Of a stretch of 64,000 bases of DNA, positions 24,001 to 34,698 are shown in pieces. This DNA comes from Trichobilharzia regenti (lineage: Eukaryota; Platyhelminthes; Trematoda; Strigeidida; Schistosomatidae). The notes beneath the pieces are model-generated. The model did no database searches and had not been told where the DNA came from. It saw only the letters and a program-made list of their open reading frames with translations. Position 1 is the first letter of the stretch. Every line of letters starts with the position of its first letter. A program made the translations under genes and the position numbers. The stretch is taken from positions 143,235,632 through 143,299,631 of the forward strand of contig OX235270.1 of assembly GCA_944472135.2 (NCBI GenBank). Direction: 5' to 3'.

Positions 24001-27000
24001 AACAGCAGTGAGGTGTTTCCTCAAATGACCAGCATGCCAGCTACGCTGTCTCTCCAATCTGGAGAGAGAAGGTTAGGAAAGTTCGACCCCAAAAATTGTA
24101 CATCCCGACCTACCCTACGGTAGTCCATAACTGGGGGCAAGTTTACTAATACGGAACCAAACCAAGAAACCAGTTCATACAGGCCATGTGTGACCGGCCT
24201 CAAGTATTTGTCCCCTGGGCTCTGTGGTCACGCAACACTAACCCTCTCTGTGTTTCAGGTACCCTAAAGAAGAATCAATTTGTGACTAAATCTACAGGTG
24301 TAAATCGTGACCTCCTACAAACATCAACGCCTTAATCAAACCACTCCCATAAACCACATTGAGCAGTAGACCATCCAAACGAACGCATTACCGCTTTATT
24401 CCCCCCCCCTGAAGGTTAGGACAAAGTAGTAGGAAATTAAAAGTGAAATGTACAAAAGTGTGCACAAAACAGTTTGTTGACTTTTGTTACATAACTTACG
24501 CATCGACTGATTGACCTGATAATCCCAACACCAGTCTGTATTCTCCCAAGCTAATCATTCCATCACCGTTTATATCCATCAGATGCATCAGTTCCTGTTT
24601 GGAAAAAGAATAATTACAACAAAGAAATATCAGTCGAAATAAAGCAACAAAAGTACTACCTCTTTAACTGTCAACTGACTATAGGGAATAAAAAGATAGT
24701 TGCAGTGAAGAAAATTTTCTTTTCAACGAAATCATCAACGAAGCTCTACATTCGTATATTTATAATAAATGGGTAGGAATATTCCGGAATAATTTCTGGT
24801 CAAGGGTCAGACTGATAAAATCACAATTAATAGAATTACAGTTAGGAATTAAGATGCCATAATAAACAGGGGGACGGCTAAAACTCAAACAAAGTAGCAT
24901 CATAATTACTGAGAAGATTGACCTATAGTGCAATTAGGTGTTAGAAACGTAGAAATAACAAAATAGACAGAGTGTTTGGATAACAAAATCTAGTGGGATC
25001 GTAACTAATGTGACGAATAATTGTTTATGTGATCAGGGATTAAATATGTAGAAATAATAAAATAACAAAATAGACAAGAAGTTGGGATATGAAAATATGG
25101 TAGTGTAAATAGGGATTAAGAAAAACTTAGAAATAGCTTGAATAAACGGGAAGATTGGATAAGAAAGCCTATGGGATAGTAACTATTGGAAGAATTACCT
25201 GTTTATGATGGCCATGGCAGGGACATGGGTTGAATGTATTTCTTTTAGACACATAGCGTGGGTTTGAGCTTTTGCATGGTTAGTGCCTCGGCTATGCCCA
25301 GATGTCTTAAATTTTACTAAGACAGTTGCCTTTCTAATACATTGACAAACAACCAAACTTCTGATCTGTCGACGGAAGAATACAAACTAGGTCAGCTCTC
25401 AGACAACCAAATTTGCTTAAAGACAGAATCCCTGAGGTACCCATTATCAAGAAGACCCAATCAATCAAACTAGTTTCACATTATTACTTAGATTTAGTAA
25501 AGTATATGATAAAACAAGAATTCTAACAACGGGATATTATTATTTATTATTGTTCCCTTTAATTCCTAGGGTAACACAGGGATTCAGTTGCACGTCTTCA
25601 CTGCGTTCTGTTATCTACCAACGGTCTCACCTCGCTGCACATCTGCCCACATGCTTTCATCTCCTCTCCACATTATCTCCTCCATGTCACTCTCACACTG
25701 ACGACAAACTCGCCGCTTTCCATTCTGGTTCCACTCGAGCAGTGGCCTGTCAAGTGATGTCACTTGATAGTTTCTTTTCTCAGAGTATGGACAATCCTCT
25801 TCCATTTCTTCCTGCATGTATGTAACATAATCGGTTCCTTGTTGGTCTGCCCCCAAAGATCTCAGCCTGTTGCTGATCTTTTCTTGCCGGCCATCTGATC
25901 TTGAGTAGTATTGAGCGAAGACAGCTGTTGATGAAAGTATGTAGTTTGTTCGAAATGGACTTCGTGTCGCTCAGTTCAAGTCTCTAATCCGTATAGTAGC
26001 ACTGACTTCACATCGAAGTTGAAAATCCGGATTTTATTTTTCATGCTGATTACTGTTGACATCCACAAAGACTTAAGAGTAATGAAAGCTTGACTTGCCT
26101 CCCCGATCCTTGCTTTGATGTCCTCAACAGTTCCGTCCGAACGTAGTTCAAACAATGCTTCCCAGGTTGGTGGGTAGGTAAGGGAGGTTGCTTCTTTCAG
26201 ATTTCAGATTTTTGCTGGTTGATTGTTGTCTGTTGTTGTTGCTGTTGGCTAGGAATCTTCATCACCACATCTGTTTTCTCTGTGTTCACCTGAGGGCCTG
26301 TCTTTTCTGGATGCTACTTCTATCGCAAACGTGTTGCTTTTCACTTGCATGTCCTCCAGTTTGTCAGACATATATCATCGACGAAGTCCAAATACTCCGA
26401 GTTTTTGTGTAGGCTCATTTTATTCCTGTTCCCTCTCTGCTCACTGTGTTTCTGTCGCATTATCCAGTCTACCGAAATCCGGAAAATCATTGGACATAGT
26501 AGGCAGCCTTGTCTTACAACGGAATAGCTTTTCCTCAGTTATATAAACTAATTTATTGTTAACTGCCTACATCTACTGATCGTCTGTCCAGGTGATAGTA
26601 AATTCCTCTTCTGTCCTACATATTTTTACATCTAGTCGTTCTACCACTGCAAGACAAGGCGAAACAGAAAGCAATATACAATCGCCAGACATTTCCGTTC
26701 AAATTTATGTTTTATTTATTTTGCGTTAACTAGTACTATTTATTCACACTTTGAAGGCCACTAAATTACTTTATCAAATATTGATTTAGTTAGTACAAAC
26801 AAAGTGTAGTATAGTCGATGTGCAAGTCTAGCCATCACGTGAACGCATAACTTGACTAAAATATCAAAGTATTTGCGTCAGTTTCCATAACTACTTCAGA
26901 AGTTATTTTTATTCATATAAGTATTTGCCCACGTTCTAAACAACTTTCTACAATTTAGTGAATCTGAGGTGTCAAGATCTTCTTGCGGTTTTTGACACTA

Positions 27001-30000
27001 AACGGTATTTTCGCTGACTGAATGTCATAAGTGACGAGGTCGTGATTTGCACTAAAAATCTCTTTTAATATATTTCAGTACGGGATTGTGTTCGGGAAAT
27101 ATTCTAGGAGGTTCGGACTTAATGGTAGACTAAGCATCCGTGTGATTACACTCCTTAAAATTAATATACATTGCTACAACAGCAACACAGTGTGAAACAA
27201 GTTCTCCCACTTTTTTTTGGAATTATTCAGGGCACACTATGAGCAGAATCAATTTTAGTGCATTGCTGCTAACAAACGAGCGAAGTTATGTCCGACGCTG
27301 AAATTATCTCGATCTGTCGTGTAACCGCAAGGAGTAGTTAGGTGTGATTTTCAAGCAGTACACATTAAGTACCAGTTTACTGAAAGGTACTGAAAACTTT
27401 GGCGAATTTTTTTCATGATGCAATTTTTACAGTACGGGATTAACCGCCTTCATGCGCATCTGTCAGTATACCTGCTCGTGAAAATCAAGGCACATCGGCA
27501 CGGTACATCCACACGGATAAGAGGACACATTCAAGCAAAGCTTTACACGAGACTAAAAGGAGAGCGTAAGAAGCAGTGTCCTGAAATACTTGATCGACTT
27601 CTATTGCTCCACCGACCCTTGACCGTGATGTTAAGGTCATCCATAGAATTCATGCTAACTCGTTTTCTCAAACTTCTAAAGACAGAGGGGGCCCTAACCT
27701 TTCATGACTTCAAGCAAGGCCTTTGTGTATGAAAAACGTATTCTGCCCCCCTAATTCTCTCCTGATCGTAGAGGGATGGAAATTTATTTTTCTTTTTGTC
27801 CATTCAGTCTCTGGGCCTTTGCTTTACTACTATGACTGTTTTTTGTTTTTATTCTGTACACTTTCAGGTGAAAGGGTGACAGTAGAAGGCATGGGCCAAC
27901 TACTGTTACCGGTGGGTAGCCGGACAAAATTAAGGATGGTTGCCGACCACGCAGGTGGTTCAGGGTTCGATCCCCAGCGACCGACGCACTCCTTCACCTC
28001 GCTAACCCAGTAGTAAGACTGGTAAAGAGGGAACGTTGGGCATGAGGTTAGCAACCCCATCCTGTAAAAATAATCACCACTGCTACAGGAACTTGAAGCC
28101 TCTAGGTTGAAGCCCCATGTTCCACCGGGGGACGTATGGGAATAAAACACAGTTTCAGGTATTAATTCAATTACCTTATTTATTAATTCATATCAGTATG
28201 CTGTTTGCAGTGTTAAAATCTATCTAGTCAAACGTCATGCAATATTACATAACGTTTTGTTTGCCTAAAAATCCCATAGATTTTAAATTTGTTGCCAGGA
28301 TTTACACATTCTATGGACTCATTTATAAACGTGCGTCGGTGGCACAGTGGTTAGGACTCTCGTCGACCATGCACATGGTCCGGGGTTCGAGCCCACGCCG
28401 GCGCACACCTGATATCTATGGTCGGCCTGCAAAATTTGGGCTACCGATATCCACGCTGAAAATTCCATACTTGTACCAAAAATACAGTGTGGAATCAAGC
28501 TGTAAATCAAAAATCAAACTTGTCTGTCTGTTTTTTGACATAGAACTTTGCACCGATGTACGGCAGTTCAAGTCCCCACACTCCCTCCTTGTAGCACACA
28601 AAACAAGAGAAGAATATAGAAGAAATGCATAATAGAGACAGTAAACAGAGGTGTGAGGCAAAGACATAGAAGTAACGAAGAACAATGTGGTTTGGTTGGA
28701 AACCATAGGTCACAAGGAGTGGATGCATCTGAGCCACTGAGAACGATTTTGAGCCATATCACCAATTGTTTTCAACCATTGGATTTCACCGTTCCGAGGA
28801 TCCCATCTAGGAAGTCTACACCCTCCTACATGGCTTACACTAACTGTTGTGGATTTCATTGACTGGTACCATGTTTTGGTTTGACCATCACTAGCTCTTT
28901 TCCAGGCTGACCCTATGTCAACTAACATTGCCCATCGAGAAAGGCGATGACTAGGCATACGTAACACATGTCCTAACCATCTCTCTCAGTCGATGTAATT
29001 TCACAGCCTCGTCGATTGTTTTCACCTCCTCCTTACCTAGCACTCGACCGACGCCTAACCTCAATATTCCTCACCTTAATATACCACTTCACATGGGAGA
29101 TAGAGCGCAGGCGCCTATGATCAAAGACACCTAATCTTTTCATATCTTCTACTCTCAATGGCCACGTCTCACAGCCAGTCATAAAGGAGGACGGAGCGGA
29201 CTGCTGAGCAGTACACACGCCCTTTAGTCGACAGTCAGCCGCATATCACATCTACTCCACAGACGGCGTAAACTGGCATATGCGAAACTAGCCCTCTGTA
29301 TCCGTGCTGAGATTCCGTCGGATGTAAACCCGTTGGCGTTGGCTGATGATACTTCCCAAATAAGTGAAGCTGTCAACGTGCTCTAACACTTCACTTCCTA
29401 TTTCTAAACTAGGAGTCAGTGTAGTCCAGTCCTGTAACATCATCTTACATTTGGCGGGAGCGAATCGCATGCCAAAAACGACCTTATATATATACTTTGA
29501 TGAGACACTAATTAACTGCTGTCACGTCTCTAGTCCTTTGCTTAGTGCAGACTGAATTCTACCAGTCAAATTTGCAATGTAGCCACCATACCGGATGGCT
29601 GAACGTCATGCTGCACTCAGAATTGTTGTTGTTAGACATTTGGAGAAAACAGGTAACAAGCCCAGGATCTAGGTTTCGTGCTAGTTGGCACTCACCAGTC
29701 AGCAAGGCGTACCTGCGATCTTGAAGGAATTCCTATCTCTTCTGGAACTCGAACTCGTGTCACTTGACTGACAGAATTCACTCTACACCGAAAAAACTAC
29801 TAGACACTATTTACTAATTAGTGTTCAATCGAAATAATTGATACAGTCCTACAGGAGGTCAGCTGTGAGCCCCAGCAGTTCAGTGGTAACTTCTCTGACC
29901 GCATCACAGGGTGACACAGGTTTGAATCTCAGAAGGGATATGACTATGTTCAGGGTTTTAGATACACCTTGCTGATGAGTAACAAACAGAACGAAACCTA

Positions 30001-30040
30001 GATCGAAGACTTCTTACATATTCCCTCCAACCACATAATA

Positions 30041-30116
<76 letters not shown>

Positions 30117-33100
30117 GATTGTACAATTTGATATTGAATCCGTTTGAAACAGTCTATTTACTGAAGATAGAGACTGATGACTTACTAGCTTTACACTGAA
30201 TTAGACCCTGATAATGCGCTACAGTTTTTTCGTATTATGTCTACGATAGAAATAGCTTTATGTTTTTAAAAGCAAACAGCAACATTAAAAGTAGTGTGCA
30301 CCTAATATCCTATTATTTTGGGGTATCCGAAAATTGCATATGGAACATCGTTTGAATGTAGAATTCATTTTTGAGTGTGTAGCGTAAATAATGAAACAAA
30401 TAAGCCTGAAACCTGGTTCCAAAGCTAAAATGAATCAAACCCCTGCAAAACAGCACTTGAAAATTAATCTAGTGTCCACTGTTGACCCAATACAGGCTTG
30501 ATCAGCAGGGTTCACCGATTCAGGTGTGAGAACATCAGCTGTCAGAAGTTAGAATTGATTGGTAATTGGATCCAGTGACTGAATGGTGTGGGAGTTCGCC
30601 TTTGAAGCTAAAGGTCCGGGGTCCAATCGCTCGTGGGGAGTCTCAAATATGGGCAAAGCAACTCTCCGATATTCCCTGCTTTTCGGTGGTTGTTCAACTG
30701 AAGTCTAGTAAAAAGAATTCTAATCTAAATATACTTTAATGAGAATAGGCCCCACCTCCTGAGCTTCCTCTTCCAGACGGAATAAATTTCTCTTGCACAT
30801 TACCCAGTGGTCTAAGCCTTATGGACTTACTTATGTGCGTCGGTGGCTCAGTGGTTAGGACTCTCGCCGACCATACACATGGTCCGGGGTTCGAGCTCAC
30901 GCCGACGCACACCTGATATCTATGGTCGGCCTGCAAAATTTGGGCTACCGATATCCATGCTGTAAATTCCATACTTGTACCAAAAATACAGTGTGGAATC
31001 AAGCTGTAAATCAAAAATAAATAAAAAAATTAATTAATTAATTAAATCCCTCCAAATTTCAGACAGTTAATTTCATCTTTATTTTGATAAAATCTTACAG
31101 TGTTGTACAGTAATATTTACTGATGACTTTTCAAGCACACTTTATTACTGCTCATAATCATATCAAGGTAATCACACGGCATCCTAACTTCATTTATATA
31201 GTTCCATTGTTTTTTACTTGTTTTCCACTTGATTCGATTGGTAGTAGTATTCTCCATATTTCGTCTATGAGTGATGAATCATTCCTATTGCATGTGTTCG
31301 GTGTAGACTCGATGAACACGGATTCAGTAATCAACCTCTCTCTCCACCTACGTAGATTAGTTTCTAGAATTTTAATCCTCTCCCACCATGCTATTGTGTG
31401 GTTGTGTTAATGCATGCATTGCCATTGCTGAGCTTTTTTCTAGATTACTTATCTTTTCAGGGTCAACCGTTCTAACCTTCATTAAATTCTTATGTTCTTG
31501 CTATTCCCAAGCTACTAGTGTGACCTATGTAGTTGACTTAATTCACAGTCATTTTGTCTAATTAGGTCAACTAGGTCAACAGGTTAGGCTTAGTTAAACG
31601 TCTAACAAGCCGAACAAGAGCACTAAGTAGTACAAAAGAGACCTAAATGATGAAATAAAACAGATAGAAAAAGCGTTGGTATCAAATAAGTATCCTACAA
31701 AATTCATCAGCTATATCAGAAAAGGGTGAAAAGCGAAATAAAAATAATGGTAAAACTAATAATAATAACATAAATAAGAGAGAATACAAGACATCTACAG
31801 TTTCACCATATAAGGAACATTTGAAACCCTAGCTAGATAGCTAATTTTTCCCACTTTGGGACTCATCAGTACGCACCCAATGGGGTTCGAACCCAGGACC
31901 TTCTGGTTACAACGCGAGCTAGCTAGTAGACCACTAAGCCACTGGGACTTGATCCAATGGCCATCCTGTAAATTCTCACTTCTGCCAATTCACTATAAAT
32001 CTGAATTCAGCTGAATTAAACTGCGTTACCTCCACATGAAAATATAGAATTTAGAATAATTAACTTAAACATCGTGCGTCGGTGGCACAGCGGTTAGCAT
32101 ATTTGTTTTTTTTCTGCGTCGGTGGCCCAGTGGTTAGGACTCTCGTCGACCATGCACATGGTCCGGGGTTCGAGGCCACGCCGATGCACACCTGATATCT
32201 ATGGTCGGCCTGCAAAATTTGGGCTACCGATATCCACGCTGAAAATTCCATACTTGTACCAAAAATACAGTGTGGAATCAAGCTGTAATCAAAAATAAAA
32301 AATAAAATAAATAAAAATAGAAAAGCTTTAAAATCATCAGGTATAGAATGAGGTCACAAAACTGATTTTGAAAATATTAAAATAATCCAGGAAAATCATT
32401 TCAGAAATCACAAAGAATGTCTCAAATCATCAGAAGCACTTCATTTCAAATGGAATCTAAATTATCTCAATAGGAATGATGGATTAAAACACTTCCCGTC
32501 CCCCATGAAATGACAAAATCAACACGGATGTGATAAGCGATTTCATTATGCAAACACACGCTGCTTTTATAATTTTACACACTCATCAAATCCAACAATC
32601 TACACCTGGTTTTGTTATCTTTACCAGTTGGTTAATTTGACAACGAAAAAATGACCCCACACTGAGGAACGATGATTAAGTTGTTATATATAAGCTGAGT
32701 GGATTTTGTAAATTCTAGTTTAATAGCACTCTGATAAAACTATTAGCGTTAAACAGCGAAACAACAGTAAAGACAGCAGATCGTTTTGTTTTTCATCCAT
32801 TGGGAAATACAAAAGACCTTTTCTATAATGAATCTAATGAAGTCTTTGGAAAGCGCAGTTTGAACTAAAGCAAAGTGAGTAAACATTTGGCGAGAAATTA
32901 AGCTAAGAATTCTGTACTGTGTGTGTCAACGTAATCTTCATAACAGTGCTGTTATTATTATTATCATTATTATTATGTTAAACGATAGTATTCCACGGGG
33001 CTGTTTTCGAAATGTCAACACCTTTGTCCCCTGACTAGACTAAAATACATAAAGTCTCTTTACAACCACGTTTTTCTCTGCACTACACTGGTACCACTCT

Positions 33101-34093
33101 TTGCGAGCTAAGATCATCTCACAGATAATTTCAGCAATATGCAAGTGTTGGTTTGCGGGGATTTGGTAGGTTACAGGATTTCATTATGAGCTGATATTGG
33201 TTAGAAAACCACTGGATAACCATTGCGGGTTAATGAACACCTGTTTTGTCCCCCTAGTTTGGGACGCTTCGGTAGTACGCACCCACCACAGTGGGTCCGA
33301 ACTTAGGACATTTCGGTTATAAGCCAAGTTCGTAGACTATTGAGCCAATAGGACCCGACTCAGTGGGTATTCCATGAATCTCATCTTGTGCCAATTCACG
33401 ATATAACGCCGCTGGCATTATCCAATGTCATCAGCGAGTATTTTATAATGATTTTATATTTTTCAATAGTTGGTTTGTAAGGATTAGATTTGTTTCTACG
33501 AGTTGATCACGGATTGATATCAGGATGGATTTTCCTGGAGTTCTAGTGAAACGTTGTAACCAGTGAGGTCCATTCATATGTCACGTGTGAAGATGGATGT
33601 CCCACCAACGACAGTGGTTGGGGTCGCGCCAAATCACAAATTGGTAGAAGTTGGAATTCATGGACTGGCCAGTGAATCGATTCCCAGTGGCTGAATGGTA
33701 TACGAGATTGCCTTGTAACCGGAAGGTCCTGGGTTCGAAACCCAGTGGGTGCGTACTGCTGATGATTCCCAAAACTAGGATGAAACAGCAGCTGTCCAGT
33801 ACTCCCTGGTTTTCAATGGTTCTCTAACTGATATCAATCCGTGATCAACTCGTAACTATATATATATATATATGATCACTCTTCGCTGAATAAACGCATT
33901 GTATTATTAAATAATAATAATATCAATAATGAAGAGTATATAAAATACTTTAACTTACATTAACTTTTTGTCTTTCCGCAGATTTTGTACCTATCTTGGA
34001 TAGTAATTCTGTTCTTGATATATTACCATCATTGTTTCTGTCAAGATCATGAAAAATCTTCAATAATTCATCAATCTCTTTCTTCGATGGCAT
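20830..34093 (-). CDS. four-EF-hand calcium-binding protein (calmodulin-like), three exons
   Basis: Joined exons 34093-33959, 24594-24500 and 21040-20830 give a 146-residue protein. Four canonical 12-residue loops are visible: Asp18-Glu29 (DRNNDGNISRTE), Asp52-Glu63 (DINGDGMISLGE), Asp86-Glu97 (DKDRSGSLDFHE) and Asp122-Glu133 (DTDRDGRINLRE). Each has acidic or Asn/Ser ligands at 1, 3 and 5, Gly at 6 and Glu at 12, so all four should bind calcium. There is no signal peptide or membrane segment, so a soluble intracellular sensor or buffer is expected. Length and layout suit the calmodulin/troponin C superfamily and the roughly 16-kDa calcium-binding proteins known from schistosome eggs; which member it is cannot be settled here. 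The start is the only in-frame ATG before the first loop. Introns of 9364 and 3459 bases carry many transposons, all outside exons and splice sites. The frame is intact. Confidence 0.92.
21230..21620 (+). mobile_element. Penelope-like element fragment in intron 2
   Basis: The plus strand shows TTPVCIYNFICSCRAKQIDRS, the Cys-rich GIY-YIG lead-in, followed by decayed C-terminal blocks. The downstream non-coding block CTACTTTGGTT-GA-TCTTT recurs at 53330, so this is the 3' end of a PLE family. Confidence 0.6.
21818..21890 (+). repeat. start of an Sm-alpha-like SINE (fragment)
   Basis: The words TTTTTTAGATTTTTCCATCGATTGATCGA and GCTCGGT match the beginning of the copy at 19850 in the same orientation. 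No ribozyme part follows. Confidence 0.45.
22490..23070 (+). mobile_element. RTE-like LINE fragment, heavily decayed, in intron 2
   Basis: The plus strand carries scrambled relics of the RTE C-terminal blocks: a GTDEGVK-like start (about 22530), ATGGGTCAGAAACT in place of the YGSETW region (22667), GGAGGTGGACTAAGCATACTCTGAGGAGA (22820) and a final AGCTAAGAAGTACAACG-like end. Many stops are present. Confidence 0.6.
23240..23700. other. GC-richer unassigned block, first part
   Basis: The base composition is higher in G+C than its surroundings, and phrases look like old coding sequence, but no frame longer than about 100 codons and no family motif was recognised. It lies in intron 2 of the EF-hand gene and could be the 5' part of a retroelement. 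Confidence 0.35.
23770..24330. other. GC-richer unassigned block, second part
   Basis: Like the preceding block it is richer in G+C and may be untranslated 5' sequence of a LINE (TGACGTGATGGTCGGG, GACCGGCCTCAAG). No second copy occurs in the window, so the assignment stays open. Confidence 0.35.
24500..24594 (-). CDS. EF-hand gene, exon 2
   Basis: It encodes residues 46-76 with the second calcium loop. Acceptor TTTCCAAACAG/GAACTG and donor GATGC/GTAAGT bound it. It leaves two bases of a codon (GC), completed by the C that starts exon 3. Confidence 0.92.
24840..25215. repeat. degenerate tandem repeat, about 75-105 bp period
   Basis: The string GTAGAAATAA-AAAATAGACA...GGGAT-GTAACTA recurs in about three imperfect units (near 24941, 25041 and 25114) in intron 1. 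It encodes nothing recognisable. Confidence 0.45.
25540..26560 (-). mobile_element. RTE-like LINE fragment in intron 1
   Basis: On the minus strand: relics of the region before the C-terminal blocks (QQQQQQTTINQQ-like linker at about 26220-26250, KARIG, FNSNVKS) and the end MEEDCPYSEKRNYQVTSLDRPLLEW (25800-25730), then the 3' tail block at 25556 and ATAATAAAT. The copy lacks the RT core. Confidence 0.7.
26561..27399. other. unassigned intronic sequence
   Basis: AT-rich with no recognisable family. Confidence 0.3.
27400..27775 (+). mobile_element. Penelope-like element fragment, GIY-YIG end
   Basis: The plus strand encodes RIRGHIQAKLY, GERKKQCPEILDRL and LKLLKTEGALTFHDFKQGLCV, matching the end of the copy at 5880-6712 (RIREHIPAW, RLLKTSEALVIHDFK). 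It belongs to the same PLE family; the lead-in is frameshifted. Confidence 0.65.
27893..28148 (+). repeat. tRNA-derived SINE, family C
   Basis: A head with B box GGTTCGATCCCC (27961-27972) is followed by a family-specific body (AAGACTGGTAAAGAG) and a tail TAGGTTGAAGCCCCATGTTCCAC. The tail matches the 3' end of the RTE copy at 8944 over about 20 bases. Copies also lie at 49915-50132 and 53690-53932. Confidence 0.75.
28329..28525 (+). repeat. tRNA-derived SINE, family A
   Basis: The tRNA-like head (TGGCACAGTGGTTAGGAC A box, GGTTCGAGCCC B box) is followed by the middle and the tail AATTCCATACTTGTACCAAA...GTGTGGAATCAAGCTGTAAATCAAAAATC. It is one of the least altered copies. Confidence 0.8.
28527..29480 (-). 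mobile_element. second RTE-like LINE family, C-terminal fragment
   Basis: The minus strand shows, in order and partly in different frames, FAPAKCKMMLQDW...FTYLGSIIS (29460-29350), a CETWPLRVEDMKRLGVFDHR block (29175-29110), HVLRMPSHRLSRWAML (28975-28920) and NRSQWLRCIHSL (28760-28710). This is the end of an RTE-type polyprotein, different from the family at 6985. Frameshifts and a truncated 5' end make it inactive. Confidence 0.7.
29650..30010. repeat. family D SINE, two halves in inverted arrangement, with hammerhead-like core
   Basis: A minus-strand half (29655-29800) and a plus-strand half (29850-30010) repeat the layout seen at 1-440. The plus half has a hammerhead-like core at about 29974-30006: CTGATGA, a short GT/AC helix II, GAAA and CCTAGATC. 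The core matches the consensus, but helices I and II are weak. Confidence 0.55.
30044..30115. repeat. AT dinucleotide repeat
   Basis: About 72 bases of alternating A and T, with one TT interruption, sit directly before a block shared with 7727-7795. Confidence 0.9.
30405..30720 (+). repeat. hammerhead-type SINE (family B), strongly decayed
   Basis: Head (AATCAAACCCCTGCAAAACAGC...) and tRNA-like part (GGGTCCAATCGC in place of the B box) can be followed. The ribozyme core is lost (GGGGAGTCTCAAATATGGGCAAAGCAA). Confidence 0.55.
30832..31045 (+). repeat. tRNA-derived SINE, family A
   Basis: It is well conserved with B box GGTTCGAGCTC, CR1-like tail and an A-rich end (AAATAAATAAAAAAATTAATT). Confidence 0.8.
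31083..31840. mobile_element. Penelope-like element start with inverted 3'-end copy
   Basis: From 31560 down to 31083 the minus strand has the end of the PLE endonuclease and its terminal repeat. From 31565 the plus strand continues with KQIEKALVSNKYPTKFISYIRKG and an Asn-rich linker (NNNNINKREYKTS), to about 31840. It matches the layout at 16290-19270 and 50970-52800. The main RT and the downstream endonuclease are absent. Confidence 0.65.
31843..32000 (-). repeat. hammerhead-type SINE (family B), partial
   Basis: The minus strand has the tRNA-like part (B box GGTTCGAACCCC) and stops in the ribozyme region (CTGATGAGTCCCAAAGTGGG). Here the spacer between helix I and core is shorter than in other copies. 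Confidence 0.6.
32072..32330 (+). repeat. tRNA-derived SINE, family A, with an extra broken head
   Basis: A 27-base head fragment (GTGCGTCGGTGGCACAGCGG...) at 32074 precedes a complete copy starting at 32117. This suggests an insertion of a copy into or next to another. Confidence 0.75.
32331..33164. other. mostly unassigned intronic sequence
   Basis: It contains the dispersed repeat shared with 1831-2070 (at 32440-32640) and a short TTATTATTATCATTATTATTATT run near 32953. No gene is seen. Confidence 0.35.
33165..33470 (-). repeat. hammerhead-type SINE (family B), minus copy with tail-head junction
   Basis: The minus strand runs from the tRNA-like part through a decayed ribozyme to the tail, then on into the family head words (AATCCCCGCAAACCAACACTTGCA), again joining tail to head without a break. 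Confidence 0.6.
33486..33855 (+). repeat. hammerhead-type SINE (family B) with the best-preserved ribozyme core
   Basis: At 33755-33805: helix I GTACTG/CAGTAC (perfect), core CTGATGA, helix II TTCC/GGAT, GAAA, helix III ACAG/CTGT with a CAG loop, and C at the cleavage position. All invariant core bases seem present, but the first helix II pair (normally G-C) is T-T. The upstream edge is an inverted copy of the family end (33486-33524). Confidence 0.7.
33959..34093 (-). CDS. EF-hand gene, exon 1
   Basis: It encodes residues 1-45, beginning MPSKKEIDELLKIF, and includes the first calcium loop. It ends in phase 0 with donor AAT/GTAAGT (complement of 33953-33961). Confidence 0.92.
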
Positions 34094-34194
34094 AATTATT
34101 GAAGTTGTAGTGTGTGTCTGTTTGTGTATTTGTGTTTCTTATCTGCAGAACTGATTACTTGATTGAATTGATTACTTTCAACGAGTTTTCTCTC

Positions 34195-34202
34195 TATTTA
34201 TA
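34195..34202 (-). promoter_or_regulatory. candidate TATA box of the EF-hand gene
   Basis: TATAAATA on the minus strand lies about 100 bases before the start codon, which would leave a 5' leader of about 70 bases. No other promoter element was identified, and in AT-rich DNA the match could be chance. Confidence 0.4.
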
Positions 34203-34209
34203 AGTCCTT

Positions 34210-34697
34210 ATTGTTGTGTATTATACTGAAAAAGTCTTTACTATCTGTGTCGTGTTCAATTTAATAATTATTTTCTCATTGAAATAATGCAAAGAATATG
34301 TGTAGACTATTAGTATGTTTTTATAAATAAATATTTCACAAACGGAATTGTTGTATGATAGAATTGTGTATATGCGTACTCAGTATAGGTGGAAAAATCT
34401 ATACATTTGATACGTGATGATACGTGGACTTCATTGAAACGTGTGTATATTTCTCTAAATACCTTTTGGCTAATCAAACGAGTAAGTTACAATGTTTGTA
34501 TGTATGTGCGTGTGCGCTTGTGTATGTAGGTATGTGTGCGTATGCGTGTGGATGTGTATGCTGCAAATAGATTGTAAAACGTGGGCGTTTTACTCTTAAC
34601 TTGTTCACCTTCATAAGACATCTACTGAATACTGTATAGCAGACAGTGTTTATTAATAATATTATTTTTACACAGAGGTCAATAATGATAATAATTA
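34210..34697. other. upstream region of the EF-hand gene, unassigned
   Basis: AT-rich DNA with a degenerate TG-rich stretch (34492-34560). No further promoter element was recognised beyond the TATA-like site. Confidence 0.35.
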
Positions 34698-34698
34698 T

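Noticed and set aside
24840..25215. CRISPR-like array
   Set aside because: The repeats are degenerate with uneven spacing, and the organism is a eukaryote.
28331..28405. tRNA genes suggested by A and B boxes in the SINE heads
   Set aside because: The heads lack complete cloverleaf pairing and are always followed by the same SINE bodies, so they are promoters of repeats and not working tRNAs.
30044..30115. Long AT runs as replication origins or regulatory sites
   Set aside because: Simple AT runs occur in at least five places here and have no associated conserved motif.
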